Of a stretch of DNA of 64,000 nucleotides, positions 1-7,934 are shown piece after piece. The stretch is from JAHEJX01 sp041605955 (GTDB lineage: Bacteria; Actinomycetota; Acidimicrobiia; Spongiisociales; UBA5794). The notes beneath the pieces were generated by a model, which did no database searches, had not been told where the DNA came from, and was given only the letters and a program-made list of their open reading frames with translations. How positions within the stretch are numbered: position 1 is the stretch's first letter; each line of letters begins with the position of its first letter. Location of the stretch: assembly GCA_041605955.1 (NCBI GenBank), contig JBFIXI010000002.1:51053-115052 (forward strand). Direction: 5' to 3'. The position numbers and the translations under genes were made by a program.

Positions 1-1
1 T

Positions 2-463
2 CCCGATCGGCTGGCGCTCGCGCCAGGAGCCCGCCCGCCCGAGCTGGCCGAGATGGATCGCTACGAGCGGGTGAAGGCAGACTTGTGGTCGACGTCGCTC
101 TCTGTGACGCATCCAGTCTCGTTCATCCGCAACGAGCTGACCGCGGTGGGATGTCTGACGATTCAACAAGCCCTCGAGCTGCGTAAGCACGGCACCAAAG
201 CGCGCGTCGGTGGATTGGTGACTCACAGACAACGTCCCGGCACGGCCAACGGGGTGCGGTTCCTCAACCTCGAGGACGAGACGGGCCTGCTCAACGTCGT
301 CGTGCTTCCCCCGGTATGGGACGCCAACTATGAGATTGCTCGCAAGTCGATCGGAGTAGTCATCGAAGGGGTCCTCGAATACCGCGACGGGGTCACCAAC
401 TTGGTCTCGCATCGGTTCGAGGATTGGCCGGTACTGGCGGTGAAGTCCCGGGACTTCCGCTAG
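2..463 (+). CDS. dnaE2: Error-prone DNA polymerase DnaE2, C-terminal end (partial)
   Basis: Only the last ~153 codons are in the window; the frame is open from base 2. The segment shows the end of the DnaE-type polymerase followed by its OB-fold: GGLVTHRQRPGTANGVRFLN, then LEDETGLLNVVV and the closing SRDF that DnaE2 proteins share. DnaE2 is the alternative replicative-type polymerase alpha subunit used for damage-induced mutagenesis and translesion synthesis, normally working with ImuA'/ImuB; no imu gene is visible downstream, so partners would have to lie upstream or elsewhere. A short GC-rich inverted repeat (467-481) follows the stop without a T-tract. Identification rests on the OB-fold wording; the polymerase active site is outside the window. 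Confidence 0.85.
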   Translation, partial: PDRLALAPGARPPELAEMDRYERVKADLWSTSLSVTHPVSFIRNELTAVGCLTIQQALELRKHGTKARVGGLVTHRQRPGTANGVRFLNLEDETGLLNVVVLPPVWDANYEIARKSIGVVIEGVLEYRDGVTNLVSHRFEDWPVLAVKSRDFR

Positions 464-590
464 ATCCCGACGGTCCGTCGGCTCGGCAACGAGGGGCAGT
501 TGGTCCCTAGGTCGATCGAGGCTGGAGGGCATAGCATGGGGGCAGGCCATTGGGATGGGCCGTGCCGATACCGCTAAGGAGCGCGAAGCG

Positions 591-1418
591 ATGAACGATC
601 AGATGCCGATCTTGGTGCCGGTTGACGATGCAAGCGATCTACGGGCAGTTGATTTCGCCGTTCAGCTGGCATCCATCCTCGGGATCGAGGTGCGGGCCTT
701 CTCCGTCGTCTCGACGCCCGCCATGGCCGGCGATCGGCAGACTGCCGTCGCGCGCGCAATCGGTGAGCGGGCCGTCCCAATCGAAGTGCGGGTTGTCATC
801 GGGGATGCCGTGGATACTGCCATCGTCGAAGCTGCCGCCGCCGCGTCCACCGTCTGCATGACCACGGCCGCCACCCTGCTGCCTCACGAGGGCCACTTCG
901 GCTCCATTGCAGAATCGGTGGTGCGATCCATCGGTCGTCCGGTCGTCCTGTTGGGCCCCAAAGCGAGCGGACATTTGGAGATCGAAGGGGCGCGGCTCGT
1001 CATTCCCATCGACGGCTCGGTTGCCGGGGAGTACGTCATCGACGGCGCCACCCGCCTGGCCGTGGCACTGGGTGCCGAGGTGTGGGTCGTGACGGTTGTC
1101 ACCCCCCATCAGGTTCGCCAAGCCGAGGCGGTGTCCGGGGTCGATTTCGGCGCGATCGAGTCCGGCTACGTGCGGCGGGTAGCCAAGGCGATCAGTGACG
1201 AGATGGGCACCCAGGCGCAGTTCGAAGTCCTGCACGGTAGCGATCCGGCCGCGGCGATACTCGACTTCCTCGAGCCCGGCGGTCTGGTCGCGATGAGTAC
1301 GCACGGTCGAACCGGATTGGCCCGGATCTTCGCCGGCTCGGTGACTACTCACGTGGTTGCCGGATCCCATCAGCCGGTGATGGTGGTGCGACCGCCCGAC
1401 CACGTCCTGACCGAGTAG
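591..1418 (+). CDS. Universal stress protein, tandem UspA domains
   Basis: A 275-residue protein with two consecutive Usp (Rossmann-like, ATP-binding alpha/beta) domains. The N-terminal domain begins PILVPVDDASDL; the second starts near LVIPIDGSVAGEY and ends with STHGRTGLARIFAGSVTTHV, which matches the G-2x-G-9x-G-S/T nucleotide-binding signature. The first domain has a degraded version of this motif (TTAATLLPHEGHFGSIAESV), so probably only the second binds ATP. An ATG at 555 is in frame, but ATG 591 has AAGGAG (576-581) at 9 nt spacing and is preferred; a TAGCAT at 532-537 may be the -10 box. Role: cytosolic stress or dormancy-associated protein; the ligand and trigger cannot be read from sequence. 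Confidence 0.85.
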   Translation: MNDQMPILVPVDDASDLRAVDFAVQLASILGIEVRAFSVVSTPAMAGDRQTAVARAIGERAVPIEVRVVIGDAVDTAIVEAAAAASTVCMTTAATLLPHEGHFGSIAESVVRSIGRPVVLLGPKASGHLEIEGARLVIPIDGSVAGEYVIDGATRLAVALGAEVWVVTVVTPHQVRQAEAVSGVDFGAIESGYVRRVAKAISDEMGTQAQFEVLHGSDPAAAILDFLEPGGLVAMSTHGRTGLARIFAGSVTTHVVAGSHQPVMVVRPPDHVLTE

Positions 1419-1422
1419 CTCA

Positions 1423-3024
1423 CTACGGGCGAAGCGCTCGCCGCATGATCTTGCCGGTGCTGGTACGCGGCAGCTCGCTCACGAAGTCGACCCGGCGCGG
1501 CACCTCGTGGGCGGCCAGCCGTTGCCGGACATGCTCCTGCAGCTCGCGGGCCAACGCGTCGCCGGCGCGCCCCGGCTCGCGGAGCACGACGAAGGCCGCC
1601 GGTATCTCCCCGCGGATGTCGTCGGGGACTCCGACCACGGCACACATGGCGACCGCCGGATGCTGCAACAGCGACTCTTCGATCTCGCCCGGGCCGATGC
1701 GATACCCCATCGAGAGGATGACGTCGTCCTTGCGGCTGCGAAACCACAGGTAGCCGTCGCGGTCCTCGACACCGAGATCGCCGGTGAGCAGCCAGTCGCC
1801 CCGATACTTGGCGGCCGTCGCCTCGGGGCGCTGCCAGTACTCCAGCATCATGACCGGGTCTGGAGCGCGCACACAGATCTCGCCTACCTCGCCCACCAGG
1901 CGGTTCCCGACGTCGTCGAACACTGCCACCTCGTGGCCGGGCAGGGCTCGCCCCATCGAGCCGGGCCGAACCGGCCACACCGCCGCGCAGTTCCCGACCA
2001 CGAGGTTGGCTTCAGTCTGCCCATAACCCTCATTGATGCGGCAACCCAGCGCGGATTGGGACCAGGCGAGCACCTCCTCGCCGAGGGCCTCACCGCCGGT
2101 GAAGATGGCTCGCAGCGCTAGATCATTGCTGCCGACCCCGGCGGCGCGCATCATCTTGAGCGCCGTCGGTGGCAGAAACGCCAGGGTGACCCGCTGAGTG
2201 GCGATCAGATCGACGGCCGACTGCGGATCGAAGTCATTCTCCGCCGTGAGGACCGGCATGCCGAAATACCAGGCCGGAATCAAGACGTCCATCAGGCCAC
2301 CGATCCAGGCCCAGTCGGCCGGTGTCCATATCACGTCGTCGGGCTGCGGGGGGAACTCGTAGTAGGCCTCGAAGCCGGGCAGATGGCCAAACAACGAACG
2401 ATGCGCATGTAGGGCGCCTTTGGGCGGTCCGGTGGTTCCCGACGTGTAGATCAGGTAGGCCGGGTCTTCGGCCGCCGTGGCGACCGGCGCCGGTAGCGGC
2501 TCGGACGCAGCGAGGCAGGCGAATTCTTCACCGATCGCAACGATCGGTACCTGGGATGCCTCCCGGACCTTGGTGACATTGTCGGGACTGACTATGGCCA
2601 ACTTGGCGCCGGAGTCCTCGAGTCGGTAGGCGAGGGCATCCGGCCCGAACACCGAGGCCACCGGCAGCGACACTGCCCCCAGCTTCCACGCCGCCAGGTG
2701 AGCGATCCCGGTCTCCAGCGCTTGTGGCGCCACGACGGCAACCCGGTCACCGCGGCCGACACCCCGAGCCCGCATTCCTGCGGCCACCCGGCTCGACATC
2801 TCGGCTATCTCGCCGAACGTGTGAAATCGCTCCTCCCCAGACGCGGTGACGGCGATGAGGGCGACCCGGCTGGGGGGATGCACGTCGCTGCACGCCCGGC
2901 CCATGTTGAAGCGCGTTGGGATGGACCATTTGAACCGCTCTCGCAGAGACTGATAGGTCATCGCCTCGTGGGGAATGAGCGTGCGGGGTATTCGCTCCGG
3001 CCGGGGAGTTGATGAGTGGGCCAC
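1423..3024 (-). CDS. AMP-dependent acyl-CoA synthetase
   Basis: A ~533-residue member of the acyl-adenylate-forming superfamily, activating a carboxylic acid with ATP and joining it to CoA. Visible motifs are the phosphate loop YTSGTTGPPKG, the INEGYGQTEAN stretch, TGDLGVEDRDGYLWFRSRKD and the C-terminal catalytic lysine context RTSTGKIMRRAL. The overall pattern resembles medium-chain or acetyl/propionyl-type synthetases; the substrate is not decidable. Start: GTG 3024 has TAGACT at 3032-3037 seven bases upstream, the leaderless pattern used in this genome; ATG 2961 (MTYQSLRERF) is the alternative and fits the usual family start. A longer frame to 3264 overlaps the divergent ACT gene and is not credible. 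Confidence 0.85.
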   Translation of the reverse strand: MAHSSTPRPERIPRTLIPHEAMTYQSLRERFKWSIPTRFNMGRACSDVHPPSRVALIAVTASGEERFHTFGEIAEMSSRVAAGMRARGVGRGDRVAVVAPQALETGIAHLAAWKLGAVSLPVASVFGPDALAYRLEDSGAKLAIVSPDNVTKVREASQVPIVAIGEEFACLAASEPLPAPVATAAEDPAYLIYTSGTTGPPKGALHAHRSLFGHLPGFEAYYEFPPQPDDVIWTPADWAWIGGLMDVLIPAWYFGMPVLTAENDFDPQSAVDLIATQRVTLAFLPPTALKMMRAAGVGSNDLALRAIFTGGEALGEEVLAWSQSALGCRINEGYGQTEANLVVGNCAAVWPVRPGSMGRALPGHEVAVFDDVGNRLVGEVGEICVRAPDPVMMLEYWQRPEATAAKYRGDWLLTGDLGVEDRDGYLWFRSRKDDVILSMGYRIGPGEIEESLLQHPAVAMCAVVGVPDDIRGEIPAAFVVLREPGRAGDALARELQEHVRQRLAAHEVPRRVDFVSELPRTSTGKIMRRALRP

Positions 3025-3031
3025 TGTGTCG

Positions 3032-3037
3032 AGTCTA
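3032..3037 (-). promoter_or_regulatory. Putative -10 box (TAGACT) for the acyl-CoA synthetase
   Basis: TAGACT on the minus strand lies 7 nt before GTG 3024. It matches TANNNT and would give a leaderless or nearly leaderless mRNA. It faces the -10 box of the divergent ACT-domain gene about 20 bp away, so the two promoters are back to back. Confidence 0.45.
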
Positions 3038-3056
3038 CGAATCGCCGCGGTGCGCC

Positions 3057-3062
3057 TAGGCT
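3057..3062 (+). promoter_or_regulatory. Putative -10 box (TAGGCT) for the ACT-domain gene
   Basis: TAGGCT lies 6 nt before ATG 3069 and there is no Shine-Dalgarno, so transcription would begin at or next to the start codon. The same hexamer occurs at the same distance before rraA and the GH42 gene in this window. Confidence 0.5.
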
Positions 3063-3068
3063 GCGCCG

Positions 3069-3587
3069 ATGGCGAAGATGGTGCTGACGGTCTTCGGCGA
3101 CGATCGGGCGGGTCTGGTCGACTCGCTCTCCGAAGTGATCGCCGATCATGGCGGAAGTTGGGACAAGAGCTATATGGCGGAGCTGGCCGGGAAGTTCGCA
3201 GGCGTAGTCGCCGTGACCGCACCCGACACCAAGGTCGCCCGCCTGCTGGCCGGGCTCGAGCCACTGCGCGCCGGCGGGTTGGAGATAACCGTTCACGCCG
3301 TCGAGGAGGAAGCGGTCACCCAGCCCCATCGGGAGTTGAGCCTGCAAGTCTCGGGCCACGACCATCCCGGCATCATTCACGACGTTTCACATGCGCTGGC
3401 CGAGCGCGGGATCAGCATCGCCGAATTGTCCACGGAGATTCGGGAGGCGCCGATGGGTGGCGGAACCCTCTTCGAGGCGCATGCCACCTTGCACGCCCCC
3501 GAGGAGCTGTCGCTGGCGGAGCTGCTGGCGGCTGCCGAAAAGCTGGAAGACGAGCTCGCCATTCACATCGAGCTGACCGCCGACTGA
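3069..3587 (+). CDS. Tandem ACT-domain protein, GcvR-like
   Basis: A 172-residue protein with two ACT domains: the first opens KMVLTVFGDDRAGLVDSLSE, the second ELSLQVSGHDHPGIIHDVSH. This arrangement is that of GcvR, the accessory repressor of the glycine cleavage system, and of related tandem ACT proteins that sense amino acids. There is no DNA-binding or catalytic domain, so it should act through a partner. It sits convergent with L-threonine aldolase, another glycine/threonine enzyme, with only 2 bp between stops; a shared glycine theme is inference. Start ATG 3069 overlaps nothing and fits the leaderless -10 TAGGCT. Confidence 0.8.
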   Translation: MAKMVLTVFGDDRAGLVDSLSEVIADHGGSWDKSYMAELAGKFAGVVAVTAPDTKVARLLAGLEPLRAGGLEITVHAVEEEAVTQPHRELSLQVSGHDHPGIIHDVSHALAERGISIAELSTEIREAPMGGGTLFEAHATLHAPEELSLAELLAAAEKLEDELAIHIELTAD

Positions 3588-3589
3588 CG

Positions 3590-4627
3590 TCAGCCGCGGA
3601 AGGCCGCCTCGATTGATGAAAGGGCGGCGTCGATGTCGGCAGCCTCGATCCCCAGGTGGGTCACAGCACGGACGCGGTGGCTACCCATCGGCAACATGAC
3701 CACGCCCTGCTCTCGCAGCCGGCGACAGAAGGTGTCGGCGTCGATCGTCGACAGATCGAAGTAGACGATGTTGGTGGCTACCGCCGCCGGATCGAGATCG
3801 ACGGTGGGCATCTCGGCGAGGCCGGCGGCCAAGCGAGCAGCATTCGCGTGGTCTTCGGGGAGCCGATCCCGGTGATGCGTCACCGCGTGGAGCGCAGCCG
3901 CCGCGATCACTCCTGCTTGGCGGAAGCCGCCGCCATACATCTGCTTGAAGCGACGGGCTCGGGATACGAGATCGGTCGAGCCGACCAGGGCTGAGCCGAT
4001 GGGGGCTCCCAACCCTTTGGAGAAACAGACGCTGATCGTGTCGAACGGCGCCGCATAGGCGGCTTCGGCGATCCCGGAGGCGGCTGCCGCGTTCCACAAC
4101 CGGGCGCCGTCGAGATGGCTGGCCGCTCCTCCCGCCTTGGCGGCCGCAACGACCGCTTCGAGCCGCGCCAGCGGCCAAATGGTGCCGCCGGCGGCGTTGT
4201 GAGTGTTTTCGCACTCCACCAGAGTCACCGGCGCAATGAGATGGTCCGGGATGCCCGTTGCCGGTTTCGGCATCGCCGCCTCCACCTGGTGCGCCTCGAA
4301 GGTGCCGGCCTCGCCGGGAAGCTGCTGGACGGTCAGGCCGGCGAGCGCGTTGGCGGCCCCCATCTCATGAGTGTCGATGTGCGCCCCGGCGGCGGCCAGC
4401 ACGACGTCGCCGGGCTGGGTATGGGTGCGCAGGGCGATCTGGTTGGACATAGTGCCCGACGGCACATAGACGGCGTCGTCCTTGCCGAGTACCGCGGCCA
4501 CCGTGGTCTCGAGCTCGCGGACGGTGGGATCGTCTCGGAAGACGTCGTCGCCGACTTCGGCGGCGGCCATCGCCTTGCGCATGGCCTCGGTTGGCTGGGT
4601 CACGGTGTCGGAACGCAGATCGATCAC
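3590..4627 (-). CDS. ltaE: Low-specificity L-threonine aldolase
   Basis: A 345-residue PLP enzyme of the beta-eliminating lyase/threonine aldolase family that cleaves L-threonine to glycine and acetaldehyde. It opens with the hallmark IDLRSDTVTQPTEAMRKAM and contains HLDGARLWNAA and the PLP lysine context ISVCFSKGLGAPIGS. The upstream frame runs further to ATG 4774, but GTG 4627 places the family motif at residue 2 and keeps the divergent gene's promoter free; a purine-rich AGAGAG precedes it and TATCTT lies about 30 nt upstream. Next to the ACT regulator on the other strand; function in glycine supply or threonine breakdown. Confidence 0.88.
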   Translation of the reverse strand: MIDLRSDTVTQPTEAMRKAMAAAEVGDDVFRDDPTVRELETTVAAVLGKDDAVYVPSGTMSNQIALRTHTQPGDVVLAAAGAHIDTHEMGAANALAGLTVQQLPGEAGTFEAHQVEAAMPKPATGIPDHLIAPVTLVECENTHNAAGGTIWPLARLEAVVAAAKAGGAASHLDGARLWNAAAASGIAEAAYAAPFDTISVCFSKGLGAPIGSALVGSTDLVSRARRFKQMYGGGFRQAGVIAAAALHAVTHHRDRLPEDHANAARLAAGLAEMPTVDLDPAAVATNIVYFDLSTIDADTFCRRLREQGVVMLPMGSHRVRAVTHLGIEAADIDAALSSIEAAFRG

Positions 4628-4697
4628 GGCCGTCTCTCTGGGAATCGTCGGGCGCCCAAGATACCTAGCATCGAGCCAGCGTCGAAACGGGAGGGTC

Positions 4698-5195
4698 ATG
4701 ACTACGAAATCCGACGAGCTGTTGGTCGAGATGAAAGAGAAGCGGGCTGCGGTCCGCGAGCTGTTGGCCCGCACCCCAGACGACTACGCCGAGGTCCGCG
4801 AGCTGTGGAAGGCCCACTCGCTCGCCGAAGATGCTCGTGACATCGCCGGCTTGATGGCGACGTTGACCGACGATTGTGTCTACGAGCTGGTGCAGACCGG
4901 TCACCGCTGGGAGGGCCACTCCGGGGCGACCCAGTTCTATATGGGGTTGCTGGGAGCGTTCCCCGACATCGACTTCAACCTGACGCACATCGTCATCGGC
5001 CCCCAAGGGGTCTGTGAGGAGGCGGTGGCCACCGGCACCCATCAAGCGGAATGGATCGGTTGGCAGCCCAGCGGGGAGCGAGTGACCTTCCGGGTAGTGA
5101 TCTTTTTCCCGTGGGATGCGGATCGCAAGCTATTCACCGGGGAGCGGGTCTACACGTTCTTTCCGGACGAAACGCCCCTAGCCGCGGCCGACTAG
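4698..5195 (+). CDS. SnoaL-like (NTF2-fold) polyketide cyclase-type protein
   Basis: A 165-residue protein with the alpha+beta cone fold pattern of SnoaL/NTF2-like proteins: helices EVRELWKAHSLAEDARDIAG then TLTDDCVYELVQTGHRWEGH, FPDIDFNLTHIVIG and the terminal strand GERVYTFFPDE. Such proteins include ketosteroid isomerases, polyketide cyclases and limonene epoxide hydrolases, but many are uncharacterised; no catalytic set is certain here, though the Asp and His residues around the pocket (DDC, GHRWEGH) would repay modelling. Start ATG 4698 has GGGAGGG at 4689-4695, close but strong; TAGCAT at 4666-4671 is a possible -10. It overlaps the 3' end of the convergent phosphatase by 18 bp. Confidence 0.7.
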   Translation: MTTKSDELLVEMKEKRAAVRELLARTPDDYAEVRELWKAHSLAEDARDIAGLMATLTDDCVYELVQTGHRWEGHSGATQFYMGLLGAFPDIDFNLTHIVIGPQGVCEEAVATGTHQAEWIGWQPSGERVTFRVVIFFPWDADRKLFTGERVYTFFPDETPLAAAD

Positions 5196-5681
5196 CCGGC
5201 CTACCGACCTCGGCTGCAGGAGGAAGACCAGCTCGCCGCGGGCGTGCAGCGCATCCGCCCAGTCCCGGATGTACAGCTCGATGCCGGCAATGGTTGCCGT
5301 CTTCATGGCGACCGCCCCGCCGGTTACGTGAGCCACCAGGGATCCCCACGCCGGCTGGTGGCCGACGAGCATCACCGCCTGTGCTGCGGGATCTACGTCC
5401 AGTAGCACTTCGAGCGCGCCGGTTGCCGACGTGCCGTAGAGCTCCTCTCGGTATTGAATTGGTGTCTCCCAAGATCCGGCGGCGGCAGCCAGCTGGGCCG
5501 TGGTAGCGGCCCGACGCGCCGTCGAGGAGATCACCAAATCGGGTACCTGTCCCATGCCGGCAAGGACCTTGCCCATCGCAGCTGCGGCGGCACTGCCCCG
5601 TGCATTGAGAGGTCGGTCATGGTCGGGACGCCCCGTCGACCAGTCCGACTTGCCGTGGCGCATTATGAGGAGGCGCTTCAC
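5178..5681 (-). CDS. SixA-like histidine phosphatase
   Basis: A 167-residue protein of the phosphohistidine phosphatase (branch 1 histidine phosphatase) superfamily, compact like SixA. The catalytic RHG motif is at the N terminus (LLIMRHGKSDW), with DRPLNARG next, SSTARRAATTAQ carrying the second arginine, and the late catalytic histidine in VMLVGHQPAWGSL. SixA proteins remove phosphate from phosphohistidine in phosphorelay or PTS-type proteins; other targets are possible. GTG 5681 overlaps the upstream LysR stop by GTGA, so it is probably translated by coupling from the LysR transcript. A TAGGCT hexamer 6 nt before the GTG could also act as a -10, but it lies in LysR coding sequence and may be chance. 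Confidence 0.82.
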   Translation of the reverse strand: MKRLLIMRHGKSDWSTGRPDHDRPLNARGSAAAAAMGKVLAGMGQVPDLVISSTARRAATTAQLAAAAGSWETPIQYREELYGTSATGALEVLLDVDPAAQAVMLVGHQPAWGSLVAHVTGGAVAMKTATIAGIELYIRDWADALHARGELVFLLQPRSVGRLVGRG

Positions 5682-6559
5682 GATTCGAGCCTAACCAGGG
5701 ACCCGCCGCAGTATGCGGTCATGGCGGCGATGAAAGCGCGAGCTGGCGGCGCCACCGCGGGATCGGACCGGGCGGCGATGAGAACATCGCGCGTTGCTAC
5801 GTCGTTCATCACTCGGTTGAGCGGGGTCTGGTCGGCCACATCGGGAGGCAGCACAGTGAGGCTCCCGGTCAGTGCGGCAAGCTCGCGCAACACCGCCGGA
5901 TTGCCGCTTTCCACAGCCACCCGCGGCTCGATACCCGCTTCTGCCAGGCCGGCGTCGATGGCCGCTCGTGTCCTGGATCCGGTTGGATAGAGGGCCCAGG
6001 TCCGGTCGGATATGGGGCCCGGGTTCCCGTAGAGGTGCATCGGCTCCGTCGCCAAGAGAGCGGCCGCGGTCGTCCTAGTTGGGCCGATCATCACGGCAAT
6101 ATCGATCCGGAAGTCGACGAGTGCTTCCTCCAGTTCGTCGGAACCGGCAACCATGATTGACAGCTCGATCCCCGGGTGGTCGGCTCGAAACCGACTGAGT
6201 CGATCTCTGAAGAGGTAGAGCGCCGCGGCGTCTATGAGACCTAGCCGCAAGCGGCCGGTTCGTCCCGACCGTCGGCTGTCCAGATCGGCGGCGAGGCTCT
6301 CACTCTCGCCCAGCACCCGGCGGGCATAGCCGGCGACGAGCTCGCCGGCATCAGTGAGCCGGCGGCGCCGGCCGTCCCGCTCGAGCAGCCGTTCCCCGAC
6401 GACCTGCTCCAGACGAGCTATACCCTGGGAAAGGGCACTCTGCGAGATCCCAATCAAGGCCGCGGCGTCGGCAAAAGTATCTCCCTCGGCGACGGCGTTG
6501 AAATAGCGGAGCTGCTGGAGCGTGAGCCCCTCGAACTCGAAGTAGTCGATGTCGAACAC
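5678..6559 (-). CDS. LysR-family transcriptional regulator
   Basis: A ~293-residue LTTR. The winged-helix N terminus reads LTLQQLRYFNAVAEGDTFAD, then ISQSALSQGIARLEQVVGER; the C-terminal half is the periplasmic-binding-like effector domain (GRLRLGLIDAAALYLFRDRL and onward). The start is GTG 6559, because TATAGT lies exactly 7 nt upstream and there is no Shine-Dalgarno; a GTG at 6568 and an ATG at 6673 are alternatives, but they would put the operator inside the gene. A perfect 9-bp inverted repeat (6569-6589) overlaps this -10 box, suggesting autoregulation. It is divergent from inositol-3-phosphate synthase, its most likely target, and overlaps sixA downstream. The effector is unknown. Confidence 0.85.
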   Translation of the reverse strand: MFDIDYFEFEGLTLQQLRYFNAVAEGDTFADAAALIGISQSALSQGIARLEQVVGERLLERDGRRRRLTDAGELVAGYARRVLGESESLAADLDSRRSGRTGRLRLGLIDAAALYLFRDRLSRFRADHPGIELSIMVAGSDELEEALVDFRIDIAVMIGPTRTTAAALLATEPMHLYGNPGPISDRTWALYPTGSRTRAAIDAGLAEAGIEPRVAVESGNPAVLRELAALTGSLTVLPPDVADQTPLNRVMNDVATRDVLIAARSDPAVAPPARAFIAAMTAYCGGSLVRLES

Positions 6560-6566
6560 GGAGAAC

Positions 6567-6572
6567 ACTATA
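6567..6572 (-). promoter_or_regulatory. Putative -10 box (TATAGT) of the LysR gene
   Basis: TATAGT on the minus strand sits 7 nt before GTG 6559. Four of its bases lie inside the inverted repeat 6569-6589, so a regulator bound there would block this promoter. Confidence 0.5.
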
Positions 6573-6589
6573 TAAGAGTTTCTTATATA
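6569..6589. promoter_or_regulatory. Perfect palindrome, likely LysR operator
   Basis: TATATAAGA, a 3-bp GTT spacer, then TCTTATATA: 9-bp perfect arms, AT-only except two G/C pairs, in otherwise GC-rich DNA. It lies in the 105-bp space between the divergent LysR and inositol-3-phosphate synthase genes, contains a T-N11-A style LTTR box, overlaps the LysR -10 and is about 75 bp upstream of the ino1 start. Position and symmetry make it the best operator candidate in the window. Confidence 0.65.
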
Positions 6590-6664
6590 TAACTTCAGAA
6601 ACATTCGCTTGTCCGATCGAACGGCCTCGCGTAGGTTTCTTGATGTGCTACTGAAAGGAAGGAC

Positions 6665-7897
6665 GTGAACCAAGCTCCCGCCGGCAAGCTGCGCATCCTA
6701 ACCCCGGGCCTCGGGGCCGTGGCGTCAACGTTCATGGCCGGCGTGCTGCTGGCTCGGCGCGATCTTGCCAAGCCGATCGGGTCACTGACGGAGTACGCCC
6801 ACATCGACGACGAGCCGCTGCAGTCGCTCGTAGCCGGCCTCGACGACATCTTGTTCGGCGCCTGGGACATCTACGACGAATCGGCATATGAGGTAGCGGC
6901 TCGCTCAGGCGTACTCTCGCCGGCGCATCTGGCGGCGGTGGAAGACGAGCTACGCGACATTCGGCCGCGCCAAGGAGTGTTCGACCCGCGCTGGGTCAAA
7001 GCGCTCGACGACGCCAATCACGTCAAGCGAGGCGACAACCTCATGGAGCTGGCCGATCAGCTGAGCGCCGATATCGAATCCTTCCGGCTGGCCGGCGAGC
7101 GGCTGGTCATGATCTGGTGCGGCTCCACCGAGGCGTATCACGAGCCGACGGAGGTCCATCGAGATCTGGACGCGTTCGAACGCGGCCTCAAGGCCAACGA
7201 TCCGGCCATCGCCCCCAGCCAGGTCTACGCATACGCCGCGGTGCGGGCCGGCGTTCCATTCGCCAACGGAGCGCCCAACCTCACGCTGGACTTCCCGGCA
7301 CTCGTCGAGTTGGCCGAGCTGCACGACGTGCCAATTGCGGGCAAGGACTTCAAAACCGGCCAGACGCTGATCAAGACCATCCTGGCGCCGGGACTTCGGT
7401 CTCGCCAGATCGGAGTGCGGGGATGGTTCTCCACCAACATCCTGGGGAACCGGGACGGGGAGGTGCTCGATCACCCCGACAACTTCAGAACCAAAGAGGC
7501 GTCCAAGCTCGGGGTGCTCGATTCGCTACTGGAGCCGGCGCGTAATCCGGACCTGTACGGCGACATCACCCACGAAGTGCGAATCCACTACTACCCGCCG
7601 CGGGGTGACGACAAAGAGGGTTGGGACAACGTCGACATCTTCGGCTGGCTGGATTACCCCATGCAGATCAAGGTCAATTTCCTGTGCCGCGACAGCATCT
7701 TGGCAGCGCCGATCGTGCTCGACCTGGCGCGGTTGCTGGACCTGGCCGCCCGCAAGGGCCACGCAGGGGTGCAGGACTGGCTCGGCTACTACTTCAAGAG
7801 CCCACAGGTAGCGGCCGCCGGCGCCCGGGTGGAGCATGACCTGTTCCGCCAGGAGCGGCTCATGTTCGATCAGATCGCCAAGCTGGCGGCCGGCTGA
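6665..7897 (+). CDS. ino1: Inositol-3-phosphate synthase
   Basis: A 410-residue NAD-dependent myo-inositol-phosphate synthase, converting glucose 6-phosphate to 1D-myo-inositol 3-phosphate, the entry to phosphatidylinositol and mycothiol in Actinomycetota. Recognised from PIAGKDFKTGQTLIKT, the conserved STNILGNRDGEVL and FRTKEASK stretches, and YPMQIKVNFLCRDSILAAP near the C terminus. The N terminus is short (GLGAVASTFMAGVLLARR is the NAD-binding loop region). GTG 6665 is preceded by AAAGGAAGG (6655-6662), a clear ribosome binding site, unlike its divergent LysR neighbour. Control by that LysR through the palindrome at 6569-6589 is inferred. Confidence 0.9.
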   Translation: MNQAPAGKLRILTPGLGAVASTFMAGVLLARRDLAKPIGSLTEYAHIDDEPLQSLVAGLDDILFGAWDIYDESAYEVAARSGVLSPAHLAAVEDELRDIRPRQGVFDPRWVKALDDANHVKRGDNLMELADQLSADIESFRLAGERLVMIWCGSTEAYHEPTEVHRDLDAFERGLKANDPAIAPSQVYAYAAVRAGVPFANGAPNLTLDFPALVELAELHDVPIAGKDFKTGQTLIKTILAPGLRSRQIGVRGWFSTNILGNRDGEVLDHPDNFRTKEASKLGVLDSLLEPARNPDLYGDITHEVRIHYYPPRGDDKEGWDNVDIFGWLDYPMQIKVNFLCRDSILAAPIVLDLARLLDLAARKGHAGVQDWLGYYFKSPQVAAAGARVEHDLFRQERLMFDQIAKLAAG

Positions 7898-7934
7898 AGC
7901 CGGCTCGCCACTCGGCGGGACATGCGCGTTGCGA

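Noticed and set aside
467..481. Inverted repeat CCGACGG/CCGTCGG after dnaE2 as a terminator
   Set aside because: Stem is short once a loop is allowed and no T-tract follows on either strand.
5688..5693. TAGGCT as a promoter for the SixA-like gene
   Set aside because: It lies in the last codons of the LysR gene, and the GTGA overlap already explains translation by coupling, so it was not listed as a promoter.
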